Below are positions 1 through 24,847 of a stretch of DNA of 64,000 nucleotides, piece by piece. Made by a program: the position numbers and the translations under genes. The stretch spans positions 3,554,701 to 3,618,700 of the forward strand of contig NC_040016.1 of the NCBI RefSeq assembly GCF_000972845.2, written 5' to 3'. Numbering within the stretch: the stretch's first letter is position 1; each line of letters starts with the position of its first letter. The notes under the pieces are model-generated. The model had not been told where the DNA came from. It saw only the letters and a program-made list of their open reading frames with translations, and searched no databases. The stretch comes from Larimichthys crocea (lineage: Eukaryota > Chordata > Actinopteri > Sciaenidae).

Positions 1-112
1 TATGGGCACATAAATCAGAGAGCGACAAAGAACTTGACACCTGTTTTCTTCATCTTCCTCATCTCCATCTGCTCTCATCAGTTACAGTACGACAACAAAT
101 ATGACAAATTCA

Positions 113-2921
<2,809 letters not shown>

Positions 2922-3041
2922 GTTTTTGTCCCATTGCGTTGGGCACTGTGGGTCCTGTCTCAGGGTCCCTGTAGGTCTCCTGGTGGTTGGCAGCATAGCT
3001 GGCCAGTGGGGGCCCTGCCAATGCTGAGTCCTCAATCCATT
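2922..3041 (-). CDS. magi1: magi1 exon: linker between WW2 and PDZ1
   Basis: A 120-base exon after a GTTGCAG acceptor. It completes the second Glu of PPEEW and reads EWIEDSALAGPPLASYAANH then QETYRDPETGPTVPNAMGQK, ending in the first base of an Arg codon at a GTAAGT donor. The family relative has EEWTEDHSAL at the same place, which fixes the frame. The rest is a flexible Pro/Ala/Thr-rich spacer without a fold, and its sequence is much less conserved than the domains around it. Two other frames on the same strand are also open, but they are not in phase with the neighbouring exons and were not chosen. Confidence 0.92.
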
Positions 3042-5349
<2,308 letters not shown>

Positions 5350-5407
5350 TCAACATAGTAGACCCCATACACCGGATCATCTATTTTCTCCCATCCTGGT
5401 GGAAGCT
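5350..5407 (-). CDS. magi1: magi1 exon: first half of WW2
   Basis: A 58-base exon after a TTCTTCAG acceptor. It reads (E)LPPGWEKIDDPVYGVYYV(D), the first two strands of WW2, with the first signature Trp in PPGW and the aromatic pair YY that lines the ligand pocket. It ends with GA of the Asp codon at a GTAAGT donor, phase 2. Both split codons match the family sequence, so the short length is not a concern. The exon is too short to stand out as an open frame and was found by following the phase from its neighbours. Confidence 0.95.
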
Positions 5408-8400
5408 CTGAAGAAACAGACAAAAAAGACAGAGTGAGACAGGGGAAATGAGAAAAACTCTGCAAAGTTGCTGGGGGCCATGTATTGAGCCATCAGAGGC
5501 AAGCCCAGAGGAGACCTTTTGCCTCTCATTGTGTCTGCCTGTCAGTCAGTGTCCAAGACCAGAGTGACTCAACAGCTTCACAGGCTTGCCTCTCCCCCTC
5601 ACCCCACACCCTCACTCCCACTGTCCCCTCACACTGCTGACATTTCCACACATCAGATAAGAACAGAGCAAGACCCCCTTGGGCATAGATGGGTAGATGA
5701 ATGGAGGGATGGAGAGATGAAAGGAGGTGGGGGAAAGGAGTGGTGAAGGGGTCAGGGAGAGGGAAGACAGGGAGCAAAGAAAGCAGGGGGACAAAAAGCA
5801 AGAAGAGACGGGTAAAGGTGACATGGAGGGGAAACTGGCGGAGGAATAATCTATCGTACCAACCCAAAAATGGCTGACGATGTGCAGAGAAAGTGAGGGA
5901 ATAACTGGATGATATTTTTTGCATGATGATATATTCCTCTCCTCAATGACAAACAGTCCAACGAATGCAGCAGAGAAGCACATTTTTAATTATTTTGATG
6001 GCTTGATTAGTGAGAAACCGGCTGTCCTTGGTACTGTGGCCGTGAACCTGTCTGTGTTTGTGTCCATTGTTTTTTTTCTTCTTACATAAGTCACCCTGTT
6101 TGTCTGTGGATTTATTACAGATCTGATTCCACCTGCACCCATTCCTGTTCTGTTGACGAATCAAGCTACTTCATTCGATGAGGTGGCGTTGAGAGCAGCG
6201 TGGTGATGCTAGCACGCATATGCACGGCACTTTTACAGAGTAAAAGTGAACTTTGTCGTAATCATGGTAATTAGGAAAAGATATGGATATGACTGGGCCC
6301 ACTTCAGCAGTGTGTAATTGCCTAATGGTGCAATCGTGCTGTGTTTCACTTTCTGCAGTGCTTGCCAGAGAGAGTGATGTCATTATCTCAGATGGAGCAA
6401 TCTGAATCAGTTCCGTAGTCTGATTACAGCGAACACATTGATTATTGGCTGACGTCTACATAGATAATGCCAGAGGCTTCTAATTGGCTACAAACATAGA
6501 TTGTCCAATAGTCCTTAGCCCTGATGTATCCGTTTTACATATTATTACCCTCAGCCAATTAAGTCTTGCCCTGTGTGCAAGTAGATGGTAATTACAATCA
6601 TCCAACTTGGAGAGCCTCCCTCTGCTTTCTAATGAGGAGGGCCCTTGGTTGGAGTGGAGTCAGCAGCAGATGCAAGAAAAAAAAAAAAAGCCAGATGGGA
6701 AAACTTAAATCGTCTGTACATGACACACATCGCTGCTGCTCACAGTTTAGGTAGCCATGACTTGTAAGCAAAACTTATTTGCAATTAAAGTTGTCAATTT
6801 GATGCTTATAAGCAACTCCAGCTACAAGTATGTCTATATTTTTACACCTGCTACATAAAAAGGCTAAAAGGGAATGCAAAGTTGCAGCTTTAGCATTGTA
6901 GTACGGGTGAACCTGCAAACTGGGCATGGTGAATCATCGTTTAGATGTTTTGAACTGGAACGTTGAATGGAATGTGGTCCCGCGTCGCCTCACGAAAAAT
7001 TTTAATCACCCACTTGATTTCACACTGCACTAGTTCTGCTCCTGGAAGAGCACCTGTGAGGTGTGTGTGTGTGTGTGTGTGTGTATGTGGGACAGAGAGG
7101 GAGAGAAGTGAGGAGACGTGCTGCTTAACAATATGGTATAGATTTCAGTGAGTGGAAACGCAAATGACAAAGACGGAAAGAGAGGGAGAGATCTGCTACT
7201 TCTTCAGCGGCGCTTTCTTCTCACCACGTGCCCCTCCTCCCACACCTTCCAGAACATATTGTGAATTCGAAGGGGAGTCAAGTGTGATAAATTACATGTT
7301 TAACTGTTTGCATCTCATTCTCTTGATACAGTGCTGTGATTGATTTCTCTTGAGTAAGCATGTACCATGGGTGTGTGTGTGCCGACATTCATGAAAAGCG
7401 GGAGTCTGCTCCTTCTCAGAGGACTGAAGTTAATTACGTTTCTTTGCCCACCTGCATTGGATTGTTCGGATCGATAATTATTGAACATGTTCATCCAGTC
7501 GAGGGCTGTCTTATTGACACGGGACTCGTCTGATCTGATGATTATAACACAGCAGCTTTTTCAGATGTTAAATACAGGAGCTGCTAACAAGATTGAAGCC
7601 CTGCAGATGGTCGGTCGGTTTGACGGGGTGTCATCAGCTTTTTGCATGTGATGTTCTGTCTTTGCCCCGTTTTTAAAGGTTGTTTGCTGAAAACAGCTGC
7701 CATACAATAAGTAGATATTTATAAAGTAGATATTTCTCTTTGACTGACCTCTTTCACATTCCATAAATTCATTTATTTAATATGGAATTATAATAATATG
7801 AAAAATATATAGTTTAATGCAGCTTTAGCAGACAATGAAAAAATATGCTCAATTATGTTACTTTAATAGGGTCTTTTAATAAATCCCAGACCCCGGGGCA
7901 AACTGGAACGGATTACAGACCAAGCTAAAAGAAGGACGTTCAATATTTCACTCAATATGTATTCAGTGTTATTCTAAATCCAGCAAAAACCTTTTGTGCC
8001 TGTATTTCTCTGTACTTTCATGTTAAATCTTAGAGCTTTTACAACCATTAGTTAGATATCTCCCCTGATGGAATGACATCATTCATTACTTGTGCATAAC
8101 GGTGCAGGGCACAGTCTCCAGACACCATTTATCCTGCACAAGTGGCTGCGCTGCTGTGTCTGATAGGCTAGTTAGGGTGCTGATGGGCCTCAGGAAGAAA
8201 GGCCTGTTGCCGTCTGGCTTAGACAGACACCCATTAGGAAATCATCATTACAACAATCCTCCTCGGTTCAGCCCTCGCCTCTTATGTATTAAATGACGAG
8301 CTGCTGATGTGCTTGAGCTTTGTGTGTGTGTTTGAGTGTGTGTGGCTGGTGGCATGTGGGTAAGTTGACACTCGTGTTCATGGCCACTTTTCTGATCACA

Positions 8401-8662
8401 TGCAGTGTGTTTGTTTGTCAGTGTGGCATACTGTCTCATTTCTAGATGATTAGTCATTGTGATCTCTCACCAACTGTCAAATGAACTATGAACTCTATTA
8501 ACTACTGTGACTATTATCCTTACTTACACATTTCCACAACATTATAAATTCAGCTGAAACTTTTGGACTTTAAACAATGATTTGGATGTGTGCAAAAGAA
8601 AGGTGACAAGGGTGGTTGGCTGAATGTAGGGTCATATGTGTGGTGTAAAAAATGTGACCTAC
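5408..8662 (-). other. magi1 intron (3255 bp)
   Basis: Intron between the 36-nt mini-exon and the first WW2 exon. It holds a purine-rich stretch at 5690-5850, an A-run at 6677-6689 and a GT microsatellite at 7061-7088. The stretch 8040-8300 is not low-complexity and has no transposon or coding signature, so it is a candidate conserved regulatory segment. No coding sequence was recognised. Confidence 0.75.
7061..7088. repeat. (GT)n microsatellite
   Basis: GT units with one interruption near the end, inside a magi1 intron. Confidence 0.95.
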
Positions 8663-8698
8663 CTAGGTCATTGTCCAGCTCCTCTGTATGTACCCCTT
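8663..8698 (-). CDS. magi1: magi1 36-nt mini-exon (inter-WW linker)
   Basis: A 36-base exon after a GAGTAG acceptor, encoding (E)GVHTEELDNDL(E) and ending at a GTAGGT donor. It links WW1 to WW2 and is acidic. Vertebrate MAGI proteins have EGVHTEELDSEL at this place, which confirms the exon despite its size. Its length is a multiple of three and the flanking phases match: skipping it would join CEDD directly to ELPPGW without a frame change. The acceptor is followed by AAG, a possible tandem acceptor that would drop the first Glu. Confidence 0.93.
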   Translation of the reverse strand, partial: KGYIQRSWTMT

Positions 8699-9646
<948 letters not shown>

Positions 9647-10153
9647 TCATTTCCTCCCATCTGATGTGTAACGAAAAGGAATAATTAAGGGTAATTAGCG
9701 TTTAGTATTTTAAAAGATTACAGTGCACATTTCTAGATGAACATCTGCTGGTTTATCATGAAGTGAGGGGCATGGCTATTCAGTCAAATTATCACTTGCA
9801 ATAAATGTTCGAATCAGTTGATTCTGAGCTGCCATTTATAAAAGTCAACAGGACTCACTCTATACAGTTTTCTCCCCAACTCTTTATCATGTAGACTGAA
9901 ATTTCCCAAGTTTTTATTCAGGTTTACCTACATATATGCCATAAAATACTGCCTGCATTTAGTGCTAAAGTGTGATCTTTATGCTACAGGTTATATATCA
10001 CATTAAGAAGAAACATGGATCTGCAGCTACAGACTGAATAGAGAAATAGAAAATCGAACTGAAATTATTTTTTTCACTAAACTTTTTTTTTTAAATATAT
10101 AGACTTTAAATACATCAAATATAAATACCACACACACGCAAAGGGCTCATAGA

Positions 10154-10225
10154 CAGGGCCGGCCCTAGGCATTTAATGGCCCTAAGCAAGATGTCATTTG
10201 TGGCCCAAAAAAACTCCTAGTGCGG
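10154..10225 (+). mobile_element. hAT-like terminal fragment (probable)
   Basis: Begins CAGGGCCGGCCCTAGGC, a terminal sequence common to a group of fish hAT-type non-autonomous elements. No matching inverted end was found downstream, so the copy is one-ended and truncated. The right border is a guess. Identification rests on recalled similarity of the terminus only. Confidence 0.45.
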
Positions 10226-10561
10226 TCAACAAATCACACACACTGCTAATAACTGAATGAACAAACGCACACAACAGAGATGGACAAATCAGTTTCAAAT
10301 CTCTTGCTGTATTTGAGGGTTGGCAAGTAACTACAAACAGTAACATTATGTGAATGGTAAACACAAATCATTCAAAGACTATGGATCCTGCACGATCATT
10401 TTGTGCAGAAAACAAACAAACTAGATATTAAACTAGAGAGTCAGCATAGAAATAGAAGAGAGAGAATGAGTTCTTAGCTGAACTTTTTTTGGGGGGTTTT
10501 GTCAGATTTTTCTCATTATTATGCTGTGGTCACACATATGAACTGAATGTTTAATGAATCA

Positions 10562-10600
10562 GAATCAGAAATACTTTAATAATCCCAAGGGGAATTTATT
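10562..10600 (+). mobile_element. LINE-like 3'-end motif fragment
   Basis: Contains TACTTTAATAATCCC followed by AAGGGGAATTTA, close to the widespread fish motif (TTTATTGATCCC then a G-rich GGGAAATT) that ends several fish non-LTR retrotransposon copies. It is too short to assign a family. Confidence 0.4.
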
Positions 10601-11149
10601 TAAGACTAGGGATGAGGGGTTTGATGCCTCCCTTTTTATTTGGCTTTAGATTTGTCACTTACAATTATGTTATAATCTCAGCATTGAGCAGCAATCAGGG
10701 TACATTCATGATTTTATTGAGAATCTTTATAAAGTTTCAAGGCGTCCCCGTAACCATAGTAACTCATGGTGCCAGAGGAGAAGGAGAGACGCTGTGTTAC
10801 TGCCAGAAGGGCCACTAAATGTAGCCATTTACAATAATATACTTCGACTAAAGTCCAGACTGGGACGTTTTTTCACACACGTAGCACACAATTCTCAGTG
10901 TCAGACGTGTTCTCACACAACAAAATTTTACAACAGTCTCAAAATGACAACACAGGTCTGTGATGCCGTCAAAGACTAATTGATAACTGATAACGCTGCA
11001 GCAATGCTGCGGACAGACAGCAGAGAGACTGCAGTAAGTTCTTCAGACCATCAGGAGGAAAGAGACCGATATGAATCTGTAGGTTAATGGACGCGTGGTG
11101 TGAGAGCTTGTGAAAGGGTTAGTTGTATGAGTTTCACGTCCATTGCGTG

Positions 11150-11290
11150 AAAGTTGGCAGCCTTTGAGTGACTCAACACCATACAAAGTGAGGAGCAAAC
11201 AACAAGAGTCCAAGTTAATGGTCTTGACTTGAACCAGCCACCCTCTAGTTCCCAAGCCAAATCCTTACCGACTGAGCTACTGCCACCCCA
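11150..11290 (-). mobile_element. tRNA-derived SINE (minus strand)
   Basis: Reading down from 11290 the sequence starts GGGGTGGCAG and has an internal polymerase III A-box (TAGCTCAGTCGG, 11268-11279) and B-box-like GGTTCAAGTC (11226-11235) at tRNA-like spacing, followed by an unrelated body. This is the layout of a tRNA-derived SINE. No intact tRNA fold is expected: the anticodon region is not conserved. The 3' end of the copy is not clear. Confidence 0.7.
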
Positions 11291-11346
11291 TACCGAGGTA
11301 TACACTCACTCACATACTGCATTGTGTATACATCCTGAGTTACTTA

Positions 11347-17852
<6,506 letters not shown>

Positions 17853-19696
17853 TCATACAGTGGCATCTGCCGTGTGATAAATAATTGGAATCATTGCTTT
17901 CACTCAAGTATTCACTCCATTCTCATTCCGTCTAAATAACTGGATCAACAGCCATTTATCTTTTTTTTCACTTTCCATATTTTCACGGTTTAGGGAAAAG
18001 TGTCTAGGATTTTTTTTTTTTATAATACTGGTAGATGCATGACGGCAGCTTCCAAAAGAGGGATGGTCCATTGTTTGCTATGTTTTGATCTTCCTTCACA
18101 CTGGGGTAGAGTGTGAGGTATGGTAGTAGCACCTTAGTGGGATCCTGCCATATGTGTGTGTTTGTGTGTGTTGTGTGTAAAGAGGGAGGGGGATGGGAGT
18201 GTGTGTGAACGTGTGTGTGATTTGGCATGTAGCCTGTGAGATTCTAGCACTTGTCTTGAATGACTGCCGACAGTTGGCCAGTGTGGTGTCAAGGCTAAAC
18301 AGCTTTACAGCAGAGACAATAGTGAGATGACAACAAATCTACAAATGACAACAAACGCTGGGGACAATAAAAAGTTGTTTTAAAAATTTTTTGCTTCAAG
18401 AGTGTGCATTTTCACACAATACTGATTGTCGCTCTCTCTTGCTATGTGTCTCACACTCTACTGCATTTACTGTAACTTACTATAAATAGGAAATGATTCT
18501 ATCAGTTAAAAAGATTGTATAAATTGACAGTACTTATGGCAAATAGCTGCTCTAATCTTGCTTGATCTGACAGATACCTGTATCCCAACAGAGGACTTTC
18601 CCTTCTTTGCTACCTTCCTGTGCACCCCTCTTCTCCATCTCTTGATTTCTCTGTCTTTTCTCCCAATCACTCTGTCTCCAGTGGGTTGGTAAGCAATAAG
18701 CTGGTAAAAATAGATGTGTGAGGATAGGGGGGAGATGCTCCCACTGCAGCCACATTCAGTGACACTGGTGATAAATCACAGATGTGTGGATACTAACTCA
18801 AGTGAACGTGCACTGCGCTCAATGCAAGCATGTAGAAAGAGATGCATGATGCAATGTCTGAAGGCACCCAATCTCTCGCACAAAATATTCTTGACATGCA
18901 TCAGTTTGATCAGCTGTCACAACCACAGTCTATTCTTCGGTATTGTCTCTATTATAGGCTACTGTATGAGGGCGGACGGAGGGGGCAAGTCTTCCTGTTC
19001 ATCACTAGCATTCATACTACAGTGCCCACAGACTTCCAAACTCCACTATTTGTGGCCAGATACCTGTGCAGCGAGATGAAACAAATCTCATCTGAAGTCT
19101 ATCAAACAAAACAGCCAGTTCGCTCATTCCCAGGCACCAAGTCTTTTACAAAACACCGAGCTTGGAGAGTCCTCAGCCGAGCCCAAGTGTTCAGCTGACG
19201 GTCAGTTCACTTCCCACACAAAAGTGGCCATTGATTCGACTGCATTTAGACACTGCTGCTCTTAGAAAACCAAATAGGAAGTGGAATTGTGACCAGTGTT
19301 TCAAAAGGGATAGAAAAGCAGAGTCTTGGCTTAGACCCAGGGGTGAGACACTGTCATCGCTATAGGCCTGATTAATTCAATCCCCCCCCCCCCACAAAAG
19401 CTCCATTGACCAAGCTGTGAAATAGAGTGAGAAGGAAAGGTTGGGACTTAAGAGTCGTGCATAGGGAGAGTTGGGATTGGATGAGCCGAACAACAACTAT
19501 TCTGGATCCTGACCTCTAAAATGCAGTGAGTGAAAATACCAAAGCTAAGGGTTAGCATAATCCAGTGCCCACCACATACAATGAAGCCCTGGAGATTTGT
19601 TGTAAAAGGTGTTTGTCTAATGCGGCCTGGCTTAACGGTTTCAACATCTTCACCAGCTGAGATGGGTGGGTGGGTGTTTGTGTAAAAAAGAAAAAA

Positions 19697-19719
19697 GAGA
19701 GAGAGAGAGAGAGAGAGAC
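19697..19719. repeat. (AG)n microsatellite
   Basis: About eleven AG units after an A-rich lead. Twelve consecutive C lie nearby at 19382-19393. Confidence 0.93.
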
Positions 19720-21524
19720 TCATCATTAGCATTTCAAGAAGACGATCAAGGAAACAAGTGTTGAGATACTGGCAGTCGTACTGTAGTATAGGGAGCTGGA
19801 AGCCACTACTACTGTATCAAAACACATGCATGCCCAAAAAGACTGTAAATGTACTGTAGCATGTAACTGTACAACAAACAAAAATAAATGATCCAGAAGT
19901 GTATGTTCTTAAAAAAAAAAAAGAAAGAAATCTCTGTGTCTTCATGCATCATGCCACTGGGTCTCTGCTGTTGCTAGGGACAACCCGGGAAGGACAGACT
20001 ACAGAGAGAGAAAAAGATGTGGGGAAGCTACTGTATGTGGGGAAGTTTGTACTCTAGTGATGACGCAGTCTTTTACACGGGCTCCTTCTGGCTTTATAGC
20101 TCTCTTTTTAATACTGTGACAGAGACATGAAGTAGCACAGAGGTATGGCAGGTCTGGACAATATAAGAAAGCATAAATGATATATATGTAGCAAAATAAT
20201 CTAGCATTTTGAATGCTGAGCCACCTCGCTCTGGCAATCCAGCAGAGGGTTGACTCAGATAGTCTCAGAGGAGTCATATGGCTCGTGTGTATGTGAATGC
20301 CAAACATACTCTGGCTTGTAATAATGCAAAAAGGGTTGGGAAGGAAACACCTCTTGTCATAATCAGCAGCTGTTCCACCCCCTGCCAGCCAGCCAGCTAA
20401 TACACAAAACACACACTCATTGACAATGGGGAGGAGGTGTACCACCACTACCACCAAATGGCATGGTCTGGAGCTAAACGGGAGCTGTGGGTGGAGGGTT
20501 AATCACTTAATGGAGCTTTATGCACCCATCTCCCCTGCAACACACACACATACAGACACGGTTTCGTTAGCATAACAGCCACAGTGGGAGAACTGTCCTG
20601 TCTATGGTGTGAACCACCTGTGGTGTCCAGATTAGCCCCCATAGTGAAGAGAGGAACTTGGAGTCCAGCACCTCTGCACTGTGTTTACAGCTGCACAACG
20701 CTAAATAACCATGTTGTAGTTAGGGCTAACCACATCACAGCCACACCACTGAAGTGAACTGTGGGGCAGACCATGTTAGCACTACCGTCTTCATATCAGT
20801 TGTCTCTTTCTGTCATCTGAGAGACTTTCCATTCTGATACATCATAAAACACCTATTACTGTCGTTCCTGTACTCTAAATGTTTCTCATTGTTCAGTATG
20901 ACATTTTGATATTCAAGCATTAATGGGGCCCAAAATGAACACTTGGCCAGTGAGAAATAGCTTTGAATGAGTCTCAAGTGACACAGTGAGAGTAAGGGTA
21001 CTTCCAGACTGACCATATTGCTATGGTAAAACAATGCAAGGGATTGCATAGTTGTGGGTGTGTCAATAAATTAAACATGAACAAGGAAGTTCAGTTTGAG
21101 GGCTTATTAAGGCCGGATTCTCCCACTTAGAAAAGGTTATCATGACAACAATCATTCTGTGCTGTCTCAAAGTTTGCACAGCAGAATTAGCACAATACTA
21201 ATAATTGTAATATGTTATGTTACTTGCTGAATGTGTCAAAGCTTTGTGCCTTGTGTGCTTAACAGTAGTCGATAACTAATCATGGACCACACAATATTTG
21301 TCTGTCCATCTCATTAGATGTCTCAGGTTCTCTCCAACCGGTCCATGAACAACATGCCGTATAAACCATCCTAACACGCCTGAGAATATCTATTGACTTG
21401 AGCTGAGAGTTGTACTGTCTTTTTTTAAAAGTCTCAACAGCCCATAGTCAGGGTCACTTATCATTTAAGGCAACACTTGAAACAAGTGGATTTCAACAAG
21501 GCCCACCCTGACCAAACCCACATT

Positions 21525-22085
21525 GAGGTATATCAAGTTTCTCAGTGTGAGAATCTTACCTGGACCCATAAATCCCAGCCTCTGGCTAAGAAAGTTCAAT
21601 GATTGCACATCTTGCAGCAACAGAGACAGGAAACACACCCAAGCTTAATATTGTCTACATTCTATCGAGGCACCATTAAAAATTTGCTGACTCACAATAT
21701 CTGGTATGGAGCCCGCAACGCCTCAGACCTCAAGTCACTCCAGCTCTTAAAGAGGACGATGGAAAACATTCAGACTTCTCTCTCTGCTTTCTATTCGGGA
21801 GTTGTTGCATCCAGCAAAGCTTTCTGCATTATCAAGGACCCCTCTCATCCCACAATCTATCCGTTCCTCTGGTGGGAGGTTTCAAGGTTTCATAGCCACC
21901 CAGATAGAACAGCAAGGCAAAGAAATAGTATCTATCCCCAAGCTGTTAAGCTTCTGAACTCATTGACCTCCCTGACAATGACTTTCCTTTTCCACGGTCT
22001 CCTCCACCTTGCCAGTACTGCTTCCATCACCTGTGCTAAAGGAGAGCAACGAAAGGACTTTACATCAAGCACATAGTATTAATGC
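21525..22085 (+). mobile_element. decayed LINE retrotransposon, C-terminal end of reverse-transcriptase ORF
   Basis: Translation in shifting frames gives NLTWTHKSQPLAKKVQ, LILSTFYRGTIKNLLTHNIW, a region with SLQLLKRTMENIQTSL, IIKDPSHPTIYPF and FYPQAVKLLNS-like wording (IYPQAVKLLNSL). This is the known C-terminal pattern of fish L2/Rex-type LINE polyproteins, with conserved landmarks (LTW, STFYRxTI, IIKDPSHP, PQAVKLLNS). At least one frameshift and a stop (after KKVQ) break it, so it is a dead fragment. The closing KDFTSST wording is also typical. It is truncated at the 5' side, as usual for LINE copies. Confidence 0.8.
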
Positions 22086-23119
22086 TGTGTTAAATGTATG
22101 CACAACTGCTGATTTTAACCTGTTTTTAAATTGTCTTTGAAACAGCCAGTATAGTAAACACAATAGTAAACTCATGTTTTTCATATTCTTCATATATTTT
22201 TCTGCAAAAGCATTGTCACTCTTATCTAATAGCAGATGTAAATGATTGTATAGGTTTTCTCTGGTTCCGCATTGATGCATCATAATTTTTTGTATGCAGA
22301 TGTAATCTCCTCCAGCCAGTATCACTGGGGATGAAAAACCAAAGATTTTGCCTGACTAAATGAAGACAGAGAGAACAATCAGCAAAACAGAGACGTTGAA
22401 GGTTTGAAGAGATATACACACAGAAATCATTTTTTATTTCAGTTCATTGTGTCAAAGTTATTGTTTCAAGCCAAAGAAATAGCACAAAGTAAAGAAAGCA
22501 AGACTTAATCATGACAGTGCACCATGCCAAAGATATGTCTGTGTTTCAGTATTGTGTATAGTGTTGTTATATCATCTGCATGCAAATTATATTTTTTAGA
22601 TTATACTACTATATGTCAAATGACATTGTACCATATGGACCTCAACAAGCAAACAACCAAATAAATCAAGAAATGTCGGGAAAACAGAGCCTAACCGCAA
22701 TTCTTTCAACACCCTCAGCACGGCGACCGAAACATCCCGTTTCCCAAACTAATTTCCTTTAGTAGTGCAAACCTCAACATTAGCCTACGCTCTTCTTTAA
22801 CAGTGGGAAAGACATTTGGCTTGGAAAAATGCACTTTTCACTTTTAATAAAAAAGATAAAATCCTGCTGATTTGACTACTTTGTGACTACCACTACTTTG
22901 TTTAGTCGTGTATGGTTTCCTTTGAAGGCTCTCCATTCACTCTACTCAAGCAGGCTGAGTGGACACAAACTAAAAAGACAGTCAAACATTCTGAAAGCTA
23001 CGTTTAACAGAAGTAAGTTGACTAATCTGAGCTAAAAGTTGAGTCAATATTGAAATTATGTTTATAGGTAAATGCAATCTAACTTTATATAGATTTTCCA
23101 AGTTGGCTTTGGGGGTTTT

Positions 23120-23413
23120 GGTAAATGGACTGTACTTCCTAGTCTTCTGACCACTCAAAGTGCTTACACTACATATCTCATTTACCCATTCATACACTGA
23201 TGCCATTGGCTGCCATGCAAGGTGCCAACTGGTCATCAGCTTGAGGAGCTAACCGTTCATACACATTCACACATTGATGGCGCAGCCTTCAAGAGCAATT
23301 TGGGGTTCAGTATCTGGCCCAAAGACACTTCGACATTCGGACTGGAGGAGACGGAGATCGAACCGCCAATCATCTGATTAGTGGACGACCTGCTCCTAGC
23401 CACAGCCGCCCCC
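23120..23413 (-). mobile_element. tRNA-derived SINE, near full length (minus strand)
   Basis: Read from 23413 downward it starts GGGGGCGGCTGTGGCTAGG (A-box region) and has B-box GGTTCGATCTCC at 23353-23364. A long body follows, with the reverse of the CACTTCGACATTCGGACTGG and TTTGGGGTTCAGTATCTGG plus-strand stretches, and it ends GTCCATTTAC. This arrangement is that of a SINE very common in percomorph fish. It lies antisense to no exon and in the same strand sense as magi1. Confidence 0.8.
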
Positions 23414-24019
23414 TTTCTGACCTACCTAGTGGTCAAAAGCACCATTAGAACACACTAATTGGATAGTACACTGATCAGAATTGCACATGTAGTGTTTTAA
23501 AATGCTAAAAAACCTACCTAAGTTAAAATTTCACATTTTTATGAAAATGATTGGCTTGCAACAATATTTTGCTGTTTCAAAAGCAACCAGTTTGGTGTTT
23601 CCATGACCTTGCCATTGCTAATCAAAATGTTATCCCCTCCACACAGTGTTTTAGGATTGGGTTTATCAACTGCAGAGAGCATCCGGTTACACCATGATGT
23701 CTTTCAAACCACAATCAATACATGACAGCAACTGGTCACCGGCGTCGCTGTGACCTTGGCCTTCCCAGTTTGTCTACACTGTCACTCAGCTTACAGAGGA
23801 TCAATATCAAATTGTCTCTTCTGTCATCTTCTCATCATCCTAACAGAATTGACTTAACTGTGATGTTTAAGGTTCGTATCTTGGATTAAGGTCAGCAATG
23901 AGGACAATAGTGTCGTAGTTTGTAATTTTCACTGGTGCTCCCATATTGGATGCCCATTAAAAATCAATAGAAAATAGCTAGTTACTTCAGTCAGTTACTT
24001 ATCAAGATGACTGATAATC

Positions 24020-24038
24020 ATATATATATATATATATA
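24020..24038. repeat. (AT)n microsatellite
   Basis: About nine TA units directly before the LINE tail fragment. Confidence 0.9.
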
Positions 24039-24054
24039 AAAATTATCCTGAAAA

Positions 24055-24110
24055 CCCTCAGGCAAAGACTTTACATCGAGCACAGACATTAATTTCCTTC
24101 TTTCGTTGTG
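24055..24110 (+). mobile_element. LINE 3' tail fragment, related to the copy at 21.5-22.1 kb
   Basis: CAAAGACTTTACATCGAGCA closely resembles the AAGGACTTTACATCAAGCAC end of the LINE relic at about 22050-22072. It is a short remnant and nothing upstream is recognisable. Confidence 0.5.
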
Positions 24111-24847
24111 TACTGTATTCATGGGTCATGGCTCTGTAGCTAGTGCTGAACAATAGTGAGCCTCTTACTCTACCTTTATGGGAATAAATTAGAGATAAAA
24201 GTGTTGGGCTGTCTCGCACTGAACAACCCACTCATATGCATACCCTGAAATAGACCTCATGATTTAAATACTGTAAAATGAAATGGATTGCTTTAATGCA
24301 CTTAATATATGGAAGATCTTCATCTCTTCCCTTTTCAAGCACAACTAACACTCACTGGCAGACAGATCCAAGCACCTCATCTATATTTAATTGATAGGAG
24401 ACTATTTTAAGGGAGCATCTGCCCTTCCAGCGGCAGGATAGACTCAGACTAAGGCTGCTGACATTTGTGAAAGCAGACGATGACACTAAGATTAGATTTG
24501 GGAGTACAATGACGTTATAAGAAAGACCAATGTGACTACATTATTCAATTACGCACCACTGAAACATCTTCCACAACACGATCAAGACTGAAAGAAAAAT
24601 GATGATAATTTAAAGTAAGAAAGATTTTTCAGGAGGACAGGACAGAAATGCTAACAAGGTCGAGGAAAATAGCTTAGCCTGACAACAATCGAGTTGAAAT
24701 AACTGAGGAAGACACATGCTATTGAAATTAGCCAACTATTTTAACACAATGGCATCAAAACATAATGAAAAACGTAAAAGGAGGCTGTAGAGGCATGCAC
24801 AAAGCCACAACTCAGCTTCTAAAAATAACCATGTGTGAAGAATCTGT

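Noticed and set aside
21603..22076. Functional protein-coding gene of 157 codons
   Set aside because: The wording is that of a LINE C-terminus, interrupted by a stop just upstream and by frame changes. It is a dead retrotransposon fragment.
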